DNA of 24,838 nt from Cyanobacteria bacterium UBA5018. Lineage in GTDB: Bacteria; Cyanobacteriota; Cyanobacteriia; PCC-6307; Cyanobiaceae. Below the pieces are notes generated by a model, which ran no database searches, was not told where the DNA came from, and worked only from the letters and a program-made list of their open reading frames with translations. A program made the translations under genes and the position numbers. This document shows positions 14,602 to 22,581 of the stretch, one piece after another; position 1 is the first letter of the stretch; each line of letters opens with the position of its first letter. Location: assembly GCA_002396505.1 (NCBI GenBank), contig DGYA01000061.1, forward strand, positions 1-24,838, read 5' to 3'.

Positions 14602-16557
14602 ATGGCTGCCAGCGACACCCCCGCCGGGGGAGGCGTGAGGGATCTCGGCGCCGCCTCTGAGGCCACCATTCAAACCAGCCCCCAGGTTGGCCCTGAAACC
14701 GTTCAGGCGGCCAGGGCTCGGATTGGCCCTGAAACCTGGCAGCCGGACAGCAGCCTGGGCAGCCCCCGGGTTGGCCCGGAAACCATTGATCTGGTCACCA
14801 GCCTGGCCAGCGCTGAAACCATTGATCTGGCCAGCGCTGAAACTATTGATCTGGCCGGTGATCTGGCAAGTCATCAACTTAAAAGCCAGGCTGGTAGCCG
14901 AGCCAGTTTTCAGCCCATCCCTAGGCAGGAGTCGCCCCTGGCGGCAGGGGGGCAGCCAGATGAGCATCGCCCCTTAGCCGCCGCCGGGGATCTGGCGCTG
15001 GTGCTGCATGCCCATCTTCCCTATGTGCGCTCCAGTGAACCTGGATCCCTGGAGGAGGACTGGTATTTCCAGGCCCTGCAGGAGTGTTACTTGCCGTTGC
15101 TGGCGGTGCTGGAGGCTGCGGCGGCAGATCCGCTGCAGAACCCCCGCCTCACCCTCGGTCTCTCGCCGACGCTGCTGTCCTTGCTGGCCGATCAGCAGTT
15201 AAACGCCCGCTTTCCCGCCTGGTTGGCGGTGCGGCGAGAGTTGCTCGCCCAGCTCGATCCCCAGTCAGAACTGCAGCCGGCGGCCCAGCAGCTGGCCAGC
15301 ACCTTGGCCGGCATCGCCGCCCAGTGGGAGCGCTATGGCGGCCAGCTGGTGCCCCGCTTCCGCCGCCTGCAGTCCCAGGGGGTGCTGGATCTGATCACCT
15401 GTGCAGCCACCCACGGCTACCTGCCCCTGCTGCGCAGCGTGCCGGAGGCAGTACGGGCCCAACTGCGTACGGCTGTGCGCGAACACGAGCGCCAGATTGG
15501 CGAGAGGCCGCTGGGAATCTGGATTCCAGAATGCGCCTACTACGAAGGGCTAGATGAACAATTAATTAGCAATGGCCTCCGCTATTCCCTGCTCGATGCC
15601 CATGGCCTTTTGCATGGAATGCCCAGGCCTCGCTATGGAGTTTTTGCGCCAATTTGTTCGCCAGCTGGGGTAGCCTTTTTTGGCCGAGATAGCACTTCCA
15701 CCCTGCCGGTGTGGAGTGCCAGCCAGGGCTATCCGGGCCACCCCGCCTACCGTGAATTCCATCGCGATTTGGGCTGGGACCTGTCGGACGAGCAGCTCAG
15801 CGCTGCCGGCATCAATAGCCGCCGGCCCCTGGGCCTGAAGCTGCATCGCGTTACGGGCCAGGGCTGCCCCCTAGAGGCCAAAGCGCCCTATGAGCCAGAG
15901 GTCGCCAGTGGCCAAATTCAAGACCATGCCGCCGACTACCTGGCGGGCCGTGCCGCCGAACTGAGCAGCTTGGCCAGCTCCATGCAGCGGCGCCCCCTGC
16001 TGGTGGCCCCCTTTGATGCCGAGCTGTTTGGCCACTGGTGGTTTGAAGGCCCCCAATTTCTGGCGGCCCTGTTCGCCAATGCCGCAGCCCAGGGGGTGCG
16101 ACTGGTGCACCTGCGCGATGTGCTCAGCAGCGGCGAATCCTTGCAGGTGTGTAATCCCTCCCCCAGCAGCTGGGGGCAGGGCGGTTACCACAACTATTGG
16201 CTGAACGAAACCAATGCCTGGGTTGTTCCCGAATGGCAAAAGGCATCCCTGGCGATGGTGCGTCGGGTTAGTCAGGGGGTGGGCAGTGTCCAGAAACGGC
16301 AGTTGCTGCACCAGGCAGGCAGGGAATTGCTGCTGGCCCAAAGCTCCGATTGGAGTTTCATCCTCAGGGCTGGCACCACCACCCAACTGGCCCGGGAACG
16401 GATCGAACGCCATTTAGATCGCTTCTGGCGGCTGCTCGATGCGATCGACAATGGCACTGAACTGCCCCAAATCTGGCTGGATGGAGTGCAGCGAGAAGAC
16501 GGCCTGTTCCCCAACCTAGATTCGGCCGATTGGGCGCGCCGCTCAAGCCCTAACTAG
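14602..16557 (+). CDS. Glycoside hydrolase family 57 protein (probable alpha-glucan branching enzyme)
   Basis: A 651-residue GH57 protein. The catalytic domain starts at about residue 130 ('DLALVLHAHLPYVRSSE', H136/H138). The predicted nucleophile is E310 in 'IWIPECAYYEGLDEQL'; the acid is D472 in 'FDAELFGHWWFEGPQF'; a C-terminal helical region ends 'RFWRLLDAID'. Related enzymes form alpha-1,6 branches in glycogen; a hydrolase role is possible. About 128 residues precede the domain, far more than normal, and carry GPET and ETIDL repeats. No Met occurs between residue 1 and 340, so ATG 14602 is the only ATG start giving an intact domain. The gene is divergent from the NYN gene (51 bases) and its stop overlaps the convergent crtL stop by eight bases. 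Confidence 0.88.
   Translation: MAASDTPAGGGVRDLGAASEATIQTSPQVGPETVQAARARIGPETWQPDSSLGSPRVGPETIDLVTSLASAETIDLASAETIDLAGDLASHQLKSQAGSRASFQPIPRQESPLAAGGQPDEHRPLAAAGDLALVLHAHLPYVRSSEPGSLEEDWYFQALQECYLPLLAVLEAAAADPLQNPRLTLGLSPTLLSLLADQQLNARFPAWLAVRRELLAQLDPQSELQPAAQQLASTLAGIAAQWERYGGQLVPRFRRLQSQGVLDLITCAATHGYLPLLRSVPEAVRAQLRTAVREHERQIGERPLGIWIPECAYYEGLDEQLISNGLRYSLLDAHGLLHGMPRPRYGVFAPICSPAGVAFFGRDSTSTLPVWSASQGYPGHPAYREFHRDLGWDLSDEQLSAAGINSRRPLGLKLHRVTGQGCPLEAKAPYEPEVASGQIQDHAADYLAGRAAELSSLASSMQRRPLLVAPFDAELFGHWWFEGPQFLAALFANAAAQGVRLVHLRDVLSSGESLQVCNPSPSSWGQGGYHNYWLNETNAWVVPEWQKASLAMVRRVSQGVGSVQKRQLLHQAGRELLLAQSSDWSFILRAGTTTQLARERIERHLDRFWRLLDAIDNGTELPQIWLDGVQREDGLFPNLDSADWARRSSPN
14685..14853 (+). 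repeat. Tandem and spaced repeats in the GH57 N-terminal extension
   Basis: Two adjacent 24-bp units (14806-14829 and 14830-14853) differ at one base and encode ASAETIDL twice. A related 24-bp unit lies at 14770-14793. A longer-range motif of about 16 bp encoding GPET recurs at 14685, 14721 and 14769, spaced 36 and 48 bp apart, both multiples of 12. All spacings keep the reading frame. Confidence 0.75.
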
Positions 16558-17905
16558 GGCTTGCTGATTTGGGCGGGGCCGGAATCAGCAATCGCCAGGC
16601 CAGGCTGAGTTCGCGGCCCCGCTGCCGCATCAGGCCCCAGCGCACATCCCAGGGAGCCAGCAGGAACAGCCGCAGCATCGCCCAGAGCAACTCAGGCAGC
16701 GGCAGGGTATTGGTTAGAAACCCATACCATATTGGACCCGGTAGGGAGAAGAAAGTGGCAAAGAAATGGCGTAACTGATCCTCTCGAAAACGCATTAACT
16801 TCTCGAGGCCAAAAGTGTATAGAGCATGCTTGCGCCTCAGGTCCGCCGGCCAGAGCGCTTGCCAGCCGGCCGCCGCCAAAGCGGCGGCGCTGGTGGGCTC
16901 CCGCACAGCCAGCTGGGCGGCGATGGCCCTGGCCAGGCCCCCAGCCCGCCGCAACAAGGCACCCACCAGGTAACCGGAGGCCGGATGCACCATGGCCGCC
17001 GCCCCGCCAAAGGCCAACACCGGTTGATCCAGGTGGGGCAGTGGCAGGTTCATCGGAAACAGGCAGAACTCTTCGTGGTGCAACTCCAGCAAAGCCACGC
17101 CTCGATGGGCCAAGCGCCGCTCCAACCGCTGGCGCAAGTCCGCCACCGGCACTGGCGGCGCTAGAGCCAGGGAGGTTTCCTCCACAAAGAACAGCCCATC
17201 GCCGAGGTCCATCGCGTAGAGGAAGGTGGGGGGAGCAAGCCGTTCCGCCGGCGTGAGGTGATCGCAGCGAAAATCCATCAGCACAAACTGACCTGGCTCC
17301 ACCGGCGCTGCGCTGAAGCGACCCACCAGGCCATAGGCGGCTTGGCCGGCCACGGGGCCCTCATCGGCGCGGGTCACGAACACCGGCTGATGGCCCGAGG
17401 CATCCACCACCAAGCGGGCGGATAGCTCTAAATTTGCGGGGCCGCAAACCCGGCAGCGAGAACCGGGGGTATGGGCAGTTACTGGTAGGCCATCGCCATC
17501 GACAAAACCGATCTCACTAGCCGTACCGCGCTGGAAGATCACGCCAGTCTGCTGGCATAGCTGCAGCCAATGGGCCTGCAGTTTGTGTTTATCAAACAGG
17601 CCATAGTCTCGGCCGAGAACAGTTGGCGCATTGGCCGCACCATTCGGATCTGGCTCGCCAGCGCCAAAAAAACTGACACTGTGGTTCCAGCGGTGGCCCA
17701 ACAGGTGGCTCAATCCCAGGGCATCCACCTCTTCTCCCCAGATCCCGTAGGTATTCGCCCAGGGATCGCCGGGATCATTGGGCGAGAGCACCACCACCTC
17801 CAGGTCTTCAGCCCCGAGGGCCGCCGCCATCGCCAGGGCCGCTGGTCCGCCACCAATCACCAGCACATCAGTCACCAGCACATCAATCATCAGCAAATCA
17901 GTCAT
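16550..17905 (-). CDS. crtL: Lycopene cyclase (CrtL-type, probably beta)
   Basis: An FAD/NAD(P)-dependent flavoprotein that cyclises lycopene ends to make beta-carotene, at the membrane. The dinucleotide site is 'DVLVIGGGPAALAMAAAL', followed by 'NTYGIWGEEVDALGL', 'LVVDASGHQPVF' and 'FLYAMDLGDGLFFVEETSLA', all typical of plant/cyanobacterial CrtL. Beta versus epsilon specificity is inferred. The start is ambiguous. The frame is open to an ATG at 18016, but a good promoter lies at 17962-17990. I therefore place the start in the 15-bp array, at ATG 17905 (451 residues); ATG 17890 and GTG 17875 are equally placed in their repeat units. The ancestral start was probably just before the dinucleotide motif. 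The 3' end overlaps GH57 by eight bases. Confidence 0.88.
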   Translation of the reverse strand: MTDLLMIDVLVTDVLVIGGGPAALAMAAALGAEDLEVVVLSPNDPGDPWANTYGIWGEEVDALGLSHLLGHRWNHSVSFFGAGEPDPNGAANAPTVLGRDYGLFDKHKLQAHWLQLCQQTGVIFQRGTASEIGFVDGDGLPVTAHTPGSRCRVCGPANLELSARLVVDASGHQPVFVTRADEGPVAGQAAYGLVGRFSAAPVEPGQFVLMDFRCDHLTPAERLAPPTFLYAMDLGDGLFFVEETSLALAPPVPVADLRQRLERRLAHRGVALLELHHEEFCLFPMNLPLPHLDQPVLAFGGAAAMVHPASGYLVGALLRRAGGLARAIAAQLAVREPTSAAALAAAGWQALWPADLRRKHALYTFGLEKLMRFREDQLRHFFATFFSLPGPIWYGFLTNTLPLPELLWAMLRLFLLAPWDVRWGLMRQRGRELSLAWRLLIPAPPKSASPS

Positions 17906-17941
17906 CAGCAAATCAGTCACCAGTAAATCAGTCACTTGCAC
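17852..17941 (-). repeat. 15-bp tandem array made from the crtL start region
   Basis: Five consecutive 15-bp units (17867-17941), plus the matching native segment at 17852-17866, read on the minus strand as VQVTD, LLVTD, LLMTD, LLMID, VLVTD and then the native VLVIG. The third position of each unit is GTG or ATG, so successive units offer alternative in-frame starts. Divergence from the native copy increases toward the 5' side only slightly, which suggests recent expansion. Confidence 0.85.
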
Positions 17942-17961
17942 GCCAACCACTTCCACGCCAT

Positions 17962-17990
17962 AGCATAAAACATAAAAGTCAATAATGCAA
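17962..17990 (-). promoter_or_regulatory. Probable crtL promoter
   Basis: On the minus strand TTGCAT (17990-17985) and TATGCT (17967-17962) lie exactly 17 bases apart, in a locally AT-rich stretch of otherwise GC-rich DNA. Transcription would begin near 17955, leaving a leader of about 50 bases to the ATG at 17905 and excluding the ATG at 18016. Confidence 0.45.
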
Positions 17991-18074
17991 GCTGCATGCG
18001 CACGTTGTACAGGCATGCAAAAGGCAAGAGTTTAGGTGCCCGAATGCAGGGTCGAAATGCAGGTGTCAGGGCGT

Positions 18075-18116
18075 TCGCGTTTGAATGATCGCGTTAGCGT
18101 GATCGCGTCGGAACGA
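18075..18116. repeat. 14-bp tandem array, three units
   Basis: Units at 18075, 18089 and 18103 each begin TCGCGT and end GA. A looser duplication around GAATGCAGG / GAAATGCAGG lies just upstream (18040-18065). Confidence 0.6.
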
Positions 18117-18318
18117 TGGTGTCATTGCTTAATCGCCATTGGGGCAGCTCCAGAAAAAAACCGGCTCCCCTGGGCCTAGCGGCGAGGGCCACTGGTGCAG
18201 CTGGGTTGGCTGGACCATTCGGCCATGGCAGGGGATCTTTTCGAGATGCTTATTAGATAATCTCCGTTGGATAATTACTATTTTATCGTTCATCATTGGA
18301 AGATATTTATTGATTATC

Positions 18319-18453
18319 TGCCATTAAACCAGTTGCCACTAAGTCAGTTGCCACTAAACCAGTTGCCGTCGATTTAGCCGCCATCGAGCCGGGTGCATCT
18401 AGCCATTCGCCACCGGATAAGCCGCCACTGCGCCGGGGGCCATCGAGTCGGCC
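18319..18453. repeat. 15-bp tandem array, about nine units
   Basis: Nine consecutive 15-bp windows starting at 18319. The first three are nearly identical (TGCCAYTAARYCAGT) and the next ones progressively diverge, with the GCC at the second to fourth base, or at the unit start, kept in most. This is the longest array in the window and is intergenic. Confidence 0.7.
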
Positions 18454-18479
18454 GCGGCCGCTACTTGATAGCTGCCATT

Positions 18480-18524
18480 GCACCTGTCACCGCCGCACCT
18501 GTCACCACCGCACCTGCCGCAGCT
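18480..18524. repeat. 15-bp tandem array, three units
   Basis: Units at 18480, 18495 and 18510 all begin GCACCTG. The first two differ at one base; the third has diverged in its second half. The unit is unrelated to the 15-bp array just to its left, apart from a shared fondness for GCC. Confidence 0.65.
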
Positions 18525-18601
18525 AAATTGGCCACCACCGGATAAGCCGCAACGGCAACTATCAGCTAGTCCATCAGGCAGTCAGAAAATCGGGCAGTCA
18601 G

Positions 18602-18640
18602 TCAATCTGGCCAGTCAATTGGGCCGTTCAATCTGGCCGT
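18602..18640. repeat. 13-bp tandem array, three units, beside the gyrA stop
   Basis: Units at 18602, 18615 and 18628 share TCAATYKGGCC. The array ends seven bases before the gyrA stop codon on the minus strand, so it forms the very start of the gyrA 3' untranslated region. Confidence 0.6.
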
Positions 18641-18647
18641 CAGTCGC

Positions 18648-21278
18648 TCAGGCGGCTGGCGGTTCTGGATCCCCTACTCCCACCGCTGCGGTTTCTTCAC
18701 TCAGTTCGTCATCGGGGGCTGGAGGCACCAGCACCACCTCGGCCAGGCGGTCGCCGGCATCCAATTTCTGCAGTCTCACACCGGTTGCTGCCCTCGACTG
18801 CTGCGGCACCGCATCGGCGCGGGTGCGGACGATCACGCCGCGCTCACTTACCAACAGCAGTTCTTCGCCGGAACCCAGCACCTTCAGCCCCACAAGCACA
18901 TCGCCATCGCGGCGAAATTTGATTGCCCGCAGGCCCATGCCAGCGCGTTTTTGCAGGCGGAATTGGTCCACCGGCACCCGCTTACCCAGCCCAGAGGCAC
19001 TGGCCACCAGCACCCAGGGCCCCTCGCTAACCGCAGTGCCGTCCTCCACCAGTTCGATATCGTCTAGCTCCTCCTCCTGGCCGTTGACGCTGCTGGCCAC
19101 CCGATCGGCCAATTCAGCCGGCAATACATCCATGCTCACCAACTGATCACCGCCCCGCAAATTCATGGCCCGCACGCCCCGGGCTGAGCGGCCCAGGGGT
19201 CTGAGCTCTTCATCGCTGAGGCGGAAGTGGATGGTCATGCCATTGCGGGAGCCAATCAGCACGCTGTCTCCAGGCAAGGCCAGGCGCACCCAGGTGAGGG
19301 CATCGCCATCTTCCAGGGAGATTGCAATCAAGCCGTTAGAGCGAATATTGGCGAATGCAGATAGGAGAGTGCGCTTGATATAGCCACCTCTGGTAAGCAT
19401 CACCAACACGCCATCGGCAGCAAATTCACTCACTGCCAGCAGTGATGTGATCTGCTCTTCCCGCGGAATTGGCAGCAGTTGCACCGTGGGAGTGCCCTTG
19501 GATGTACGGCTGCAAATCGGCACGCGATAGGCCGGCACGGAGTACACCACCCCCCGATCGCTAAACAGCAGCAGGGAATCGTGGTCGTTGCAGCTGATGA
19601 ACAGGCGCACCGCCTCTTCCGCCTGGTTACGGGTGCCGGCCTTGCCTCGGGTGCCGCGACTGGTGGCTTCGAATTCGCTTACCGGCATCCTCTTGAGGTA
19701 GCCGTTCTTGGTGAGCAGCACCACCGAGCGCTCATTGGCGATCAGATCGATATCCTCGAGACCACCTTCCAGGTCGAGGATGACAGTGCGGCGGGGTGAG
19801 TTATAGCGCTCTCGCAGCACATACAACTCTTCGTTGATCAATCCAAGCACTCGCTCCCGACGAGCCAAGATATCTTGGTAGTCGATAATTTTAGCAAGTA
19901 GATCCTCATGCTCCAGCCGAATCTTGTCTGCTTCCAGGGCCGTTAGACGGCGCAATTGCATCTGGAGGATGGCATCGGCCTGCAGCTCACTCAAGCCAAA
20001 CTGCTGGGTAAGTTCAGAGCGGGCGGAGGCAGCATCAGCGGCGCTACGGATCAGGGCGATGATCGCATCGAGATTATCGAGGGCAATTAATAACCCGAGC
20101 AGGATGTGATCTCGCTCTTCCGCTTTGCGCAGCAGATAGCGGGTGCGACGCTCGATGGTCTCGATTCGAAACTCGAGGAACACCTCCAACATCTTGCGGA
20201 GGTTGAGCAGCAGGGGCTCACTGGCCACCAGCGAGAGCATGTAGGCGTTAAAGTTGCTCTGGAGAGGAGTTAGTTTAAATAAATTATTTAACACAACTTG
20301 CGGATAAGCATCACGCCTAAGTTCTATGACAATTCTCATGCCATCTCGATCGGATTCGTCGCGAATATCGCTTATGCCTTCGAGTTTTTTATCATTTACC
20401 AGTTCGGCGATTCGCTCGATTAAAGCCGCCTTATTGGTTTGATAGGGAAGCTCAGTGATAATCACCGCATCCCGATCTGGCCGTCCCGGCACCTCGAGGG
20501 TTTCAATCGAAGCCACTCCGCGCATGGTCACCGAGCCACGACCGGTGGCATAGATCTCGCGAATGCCGCTGCGGCCAAGGATCTGGCCCCCCGTGGGAAA
20601 GTCGGGGCCAGGAATCAGGGCTGTCAGCTCTCGATCGGAAAGCTCGGGATTGGCAATCAAGGCCAACAGGCCATCGATCAATTCGCCAGGATTGTGGGGC
20701 GGGATGTTGGTTGCCATCCCCACGGCAATGCCGGAGGAACCGTTGAGCAGCAATTGGGGCAACCGCGCTGGCAGCACGGTGGGCTCCTGCTGGCTGCCGT
20801 CAAAGTTGTCGGCGAAGTCAACAGTTTCGCTCTCGATATCATCGAGGAGCGCATCCGTGGTTAGCGACTGCAGCCGTGATTCCGTATATCGCATAGCGGC
20901 CGGCGGATCGTTATCCACCGAACCAAAATTGCCGTGGCCATCGATGAGCGGCATGCGCATCGAAAAATCCTGGGCCATCCGCACCAGGGCGTCATACACG
21001 GCGGTGTCTCCGTGGGGGTGGTACTTACCGAGCACCTCCCCGACCACGCGGGCGCACTTGCGATAGGGCCTATCGCTGGTGAGACCCAATTCGTACATCG
21101 CATAGAGAATGCGGCGATGCACGGGTTTAAGACCATCGCGGGCATCGGGCAGGGCCCGTCCCACAATCACGCTCATCGCGTACTCCAGGTAGGAGCGCGA
21201 CATCTCGTTGCGGAGGTCGGTCTGGATGATCCGTCCGTCAGAGTCTCCGGGGGTCTGAGCTCCGTTGGATTCGGCCAT
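18648..21278 (-). CDS. gyrA: DNA gyrase subunit A
   Basis: An 876-residue type IIA topoisomerase A subunit, which cuts and rejoins DNA with GyrB to introduce negative supercoils. The N-terminal breakage domain has 'RALPDARDGLKPVHRRILYA' (41-60), 'KYHPHGDTAVYDALVRMAQD' (85-104) and the catalytic Y131 in 'AAMRYTE'. A coiled-coil arm spans about 365-490 and the C-terminal beta-pinwheel covers the rest. The GyrA-box position (539-549) reads 'TSRGTRGKAGT', the form I associate with cyanobacterial GyrA, which supports gyrase over topoisomerase IV. The acidic tail ends 'DDELSEETAAVGVGDPEPPA'. The start is ATG 21278. The gene is divergent from the HcyBio gene across 57 bases. Its downstream region is packed with tandem repeats. 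Confidence 0.95.
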   Translation of the reverse strand: MAESNGAQTPGDSDGRIIQTDLRNEMSRSYLEYAMSVIVGRALPDARDGLKPVHRRILYAMYELGLTSDRPYRKCARVVGEVLGKYHPHGDTAVYDALVRMAQDFSMRMPLIDGHGNFGSVDNDPPAAMRYTESRLQSLTTDALLDDIESETVDFADNFDGSQQEPTVLPARLPQLLLNGSSGIAVGMATNIPPHNPGELIDGLLALIANPELSDRELTALIPGPDFPTGGQILGRSGIREIYATGRGSVTMRGVASIETLEVPGRPDRDAVIITELPYQTNKAALIERIAELVNDKKLEGISDIRDESDRDGMRIVIELRRDAYPQVVLNNLFKLTPLQSNFNAYMLSLVASEPLLLNLRKMLEVFLEFRIETIERRTRYLLRKAEERDHILLGLLIALDNLDAIIALIRSAADAASARSELTQQFGLSELQADAILQMQLRRLTALEADKIRLEHEDLLAKIIDYQDILARRERVLGLINEELYVLRERYNSPRRTVILDLEGGLEDIDLIANERSVVLLTKNGYLKRMPVSEFEATSRGTRGKAGTRNQAEEAVRLFISCNDHDSLLLFSDRGVVYSVPAYRVPICSRTSKGTPTVQLLPIPREEQITSLLAVSEFAADGVLVMLTRGGYIKRTLLSAFANIRSNGLIAISLEDGDALTWVRLALPGDSVLIGSRNGMTIHFRLSDEELRPLGRSARGVRAMNLRGGDQLVSMDVLPAELADRVASSVNGQEEELDDIELVEDGTAVSEGPWVLVASASGLGKRVPVDQFRLQKRAGMGLRAIKFRRDGDVLVGLKVLGSGEELLLVSERGVIVRTRADAVPQQSRAATGVRLQKLDAGDRLAEVVLVPPAPDDELSEETAAVGVGDPEPPAA

Positions 21279-21335
21279 GCAGCAACGCCCTCAGCAGTAA
21301 TAATTTTACTGTGACGGGTGTGAGTTAAAGGGCCT

Positions 21336-22466
21336 GTGAGCGATCTGGGCTCCACTCGCTGCGAAGGGCAGCTGATCGAGCGCCAGCAAAGCGGCCTGTT
21401 GCAGGTGCGTACCGCCGAGCAATTTCGCGCCCTGGTGGCCGAGCAGGGGCTGGCTCAGGCCTACGAGGCCACCGATGTGGTGGTGGCTGCGGACGCTGGT
21501 TTCACCAACCAGGTGAGCTGGCAACTCAGTTTGGGCCCCAGCGATCCACCGATCCGACTGCGCCAGGCCCAGCTTGATGGCCTGGAGGCCCTCTGTGGCA
21601 GCGGTTCAGGTGAGCTGCTGTTATCGGCGGCGAGTTTGCCGAGCCTGGCTGCACTGTTGGCGGGCGGCAGCATCGAGCTCAGCGCCATTGGTGAGGTCAC
21701 GCCATTGCAGCCCCGCCGTGAGCTGAACGCCAGCTTGAGCCTCGATCAGATTGGCGGCGGCCGTCTGCTGCTGCATCGCGCCATCGTTGAAAACGGCATT
21801 GTTGGCATCAGCAGCTCGGCTGGACTGACTGCCACCCACCTGGGGCCGCTGGTGGGTCCGCTGGTCAGCTGCCTGTACGCCTGCGGCGGGCCCGGTAGCA
21901 TCGGGCTGACCATGCCAGGCTTGGGGCTGCTGGGGCCGGGCTCGCCGGTGCTGGTGGGCGGAGCGATCGGCTGGGTGGTGGGGCCCGGCAGCGGTCATCA
22001 GCCAGAGGTACCCCGTTCAGCTCTGGGTCATGCCCTGGCTCCGGGGGCAAGCGCTGCCGTGAGTGTCGATTTGCATCAGCTGCAATCTGGAAGCCTGCGG
22101 ATCTGCAGATTCGAGGGCCATGGCGCCGCCCTGCTGCTGCCGGTGGCGGCGGCGGTACCTCTGCTCAACCTCAGCATCGCTCGCCAGGCCGCCGCCGGGG
22201 CTGAATTACTGGAGGCCCCGGTGCTCGACCTGGGCATTCCGCGCCGGCTCAAACCGTGTCTGGGCCGGGTGCGCTACACCGAGCTGCTCAGCGGCCAACT
22301 GACCCTGCAGGGACGCCCGATCACCTGCTCACCAGCCCACAGCCCCCGCTTGGCGGCAGCGGCAGCTGAGGAGCTGGTCTGCCGCCTGCGCGAGGGGCGC
22401 TTCCCCCTGCGCCTGCCATGGCAAAGCCTTGGATCGCGCTCCACTCTGGTGCCCTTGGCAGACTGA
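21336..22466 (+). CDS. COG1900 / HcyBio (DUF39) family protein
   Basis: A 376-residue protein starting at GTG 21336, with AAAGG just upstream. It matches the homocysteine-biosynthesis (HcyBio, DUF39, COG1900) family by layout: 'ATDVVVAADAGFT' (45-57), 'LSLGPSDPPIRL' (64-75), 'ELSAIGEVTPLQPRRE' (114-129) and 'VLVGGAIGWVVGPGSGHQPE' (205-224). In methanogens members turn aspartate semialdehyde plus sulfide into homocysteine, using two conserved cysteines. The stretches where those cysteines should lie ('GFTNQVSWQL' and 'GEVTPLQPRR') have none. The protein also lacks the CBS or ferredoxin partner domains of methanogens. Its function here is therefore unknown; sulfur chemistry is only a guess. A 15-bp array begins at its stop codon. 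Confidence 0.72.
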   Translation: MSDLGSTRCEGQLIERQQSGLLQVRTAEQFRALVAEQGLAQAYEATDVVVAADAGFTNQVSWQLSLGPSDPPIRLRQAQLDGLEALCGSGSGELLLSAASLPSLAALLAGGSIELSAIGEVTPLQPRRELNASLSLDQIGGGRLLLHRAIVENGIVGISSSAGLTATHLGPLVGPLVSCLYACGGPGSIGLTMPGLGLLGPGSPVLVGGAIGWVVGPGSGHQPEVPRSALGHALAPGASAAVSVDLHQLQSGSLRICRFEGHGAALLLPVAAAVPLLNLSIARQAAAGAELLEAPVLDLGIPRRLKPCLGRVRYTELLSGQLTLQGRPITCSPAHSPRLAAAAAEELVCRLREGRFPLRLPWQSLGSRSTLVPLAD

Positions 22467-22539
22467 CGTGCTGGAACCTGACGTGCTGAAAACTGACGTC
22501 CTGAAAACTGACCTGCTGATAACTGATGGCTGGAGAGCT
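22465..22539 (+). repeat. 15-bp tandem array, five units, starting at the HcyBio stop codon
   Basis: Units at 22465, 22480, 22495, 22510 and 22525. The first four share GACSTSCTGRWAMCT, and two (22480 and 22495) differ at one base. The last is diverged. The array begins inside the TGA stop and fills most of the gap before the CAAD gene. Confidence 0.75.
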
Positions 22540-22581
22540 GGTGATCAGTAACCGCTATTAAGCTTCCCGGGAAGATGCGAT

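Larger units (their letters stand above)
17991..18647. other. Repeat-filled intergenic region between gyrA and crtL
   Basis: About 650 bases without a supportable gene. It contains a 14-bp array (18075), two 15-bp arrays (18319 and 18480), a 13-bp array (18602) and an AT-rich block around 18240-18318. Inverted 8-mers AGATAATC (18255-18262) and GATTATCT (18312-18319) bracket most of that AT-rich block. Open frames across the 15-bp arrays exist on both strands, but they lack start signals and look like by-products of the repeat. Confidence 0.6.

Noticed and set aside
14551..14967. Upstream extension of the NYN gene with repeated FRANP/NGFSAG-like residues
   Set aside because: It is the antisense reading of the repeat-bearing start of the GH57 gene; the NYN domain begins properly at ATG 14550.
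17906..18016. CrtL start at ATG 18016
   Set aside because: The stretch contains a well-spaced promoter candidate and does not resemble the family's N-terminus, so I placed the start inside the repeat array instead.
18314..18526. Open frame across the intergenic 15-bp arrays (VATKP-like repeats)
   Set aside because: There is no start codon or ribosome site. Frames stay open on both strands because of the repeat, so it is not convincing as a gene.
18319..18640. Possible CRISPR array
   Set aside because: The units are 13-15 bp, contiguous, degenerate and without spacers, and no cas genes are present.
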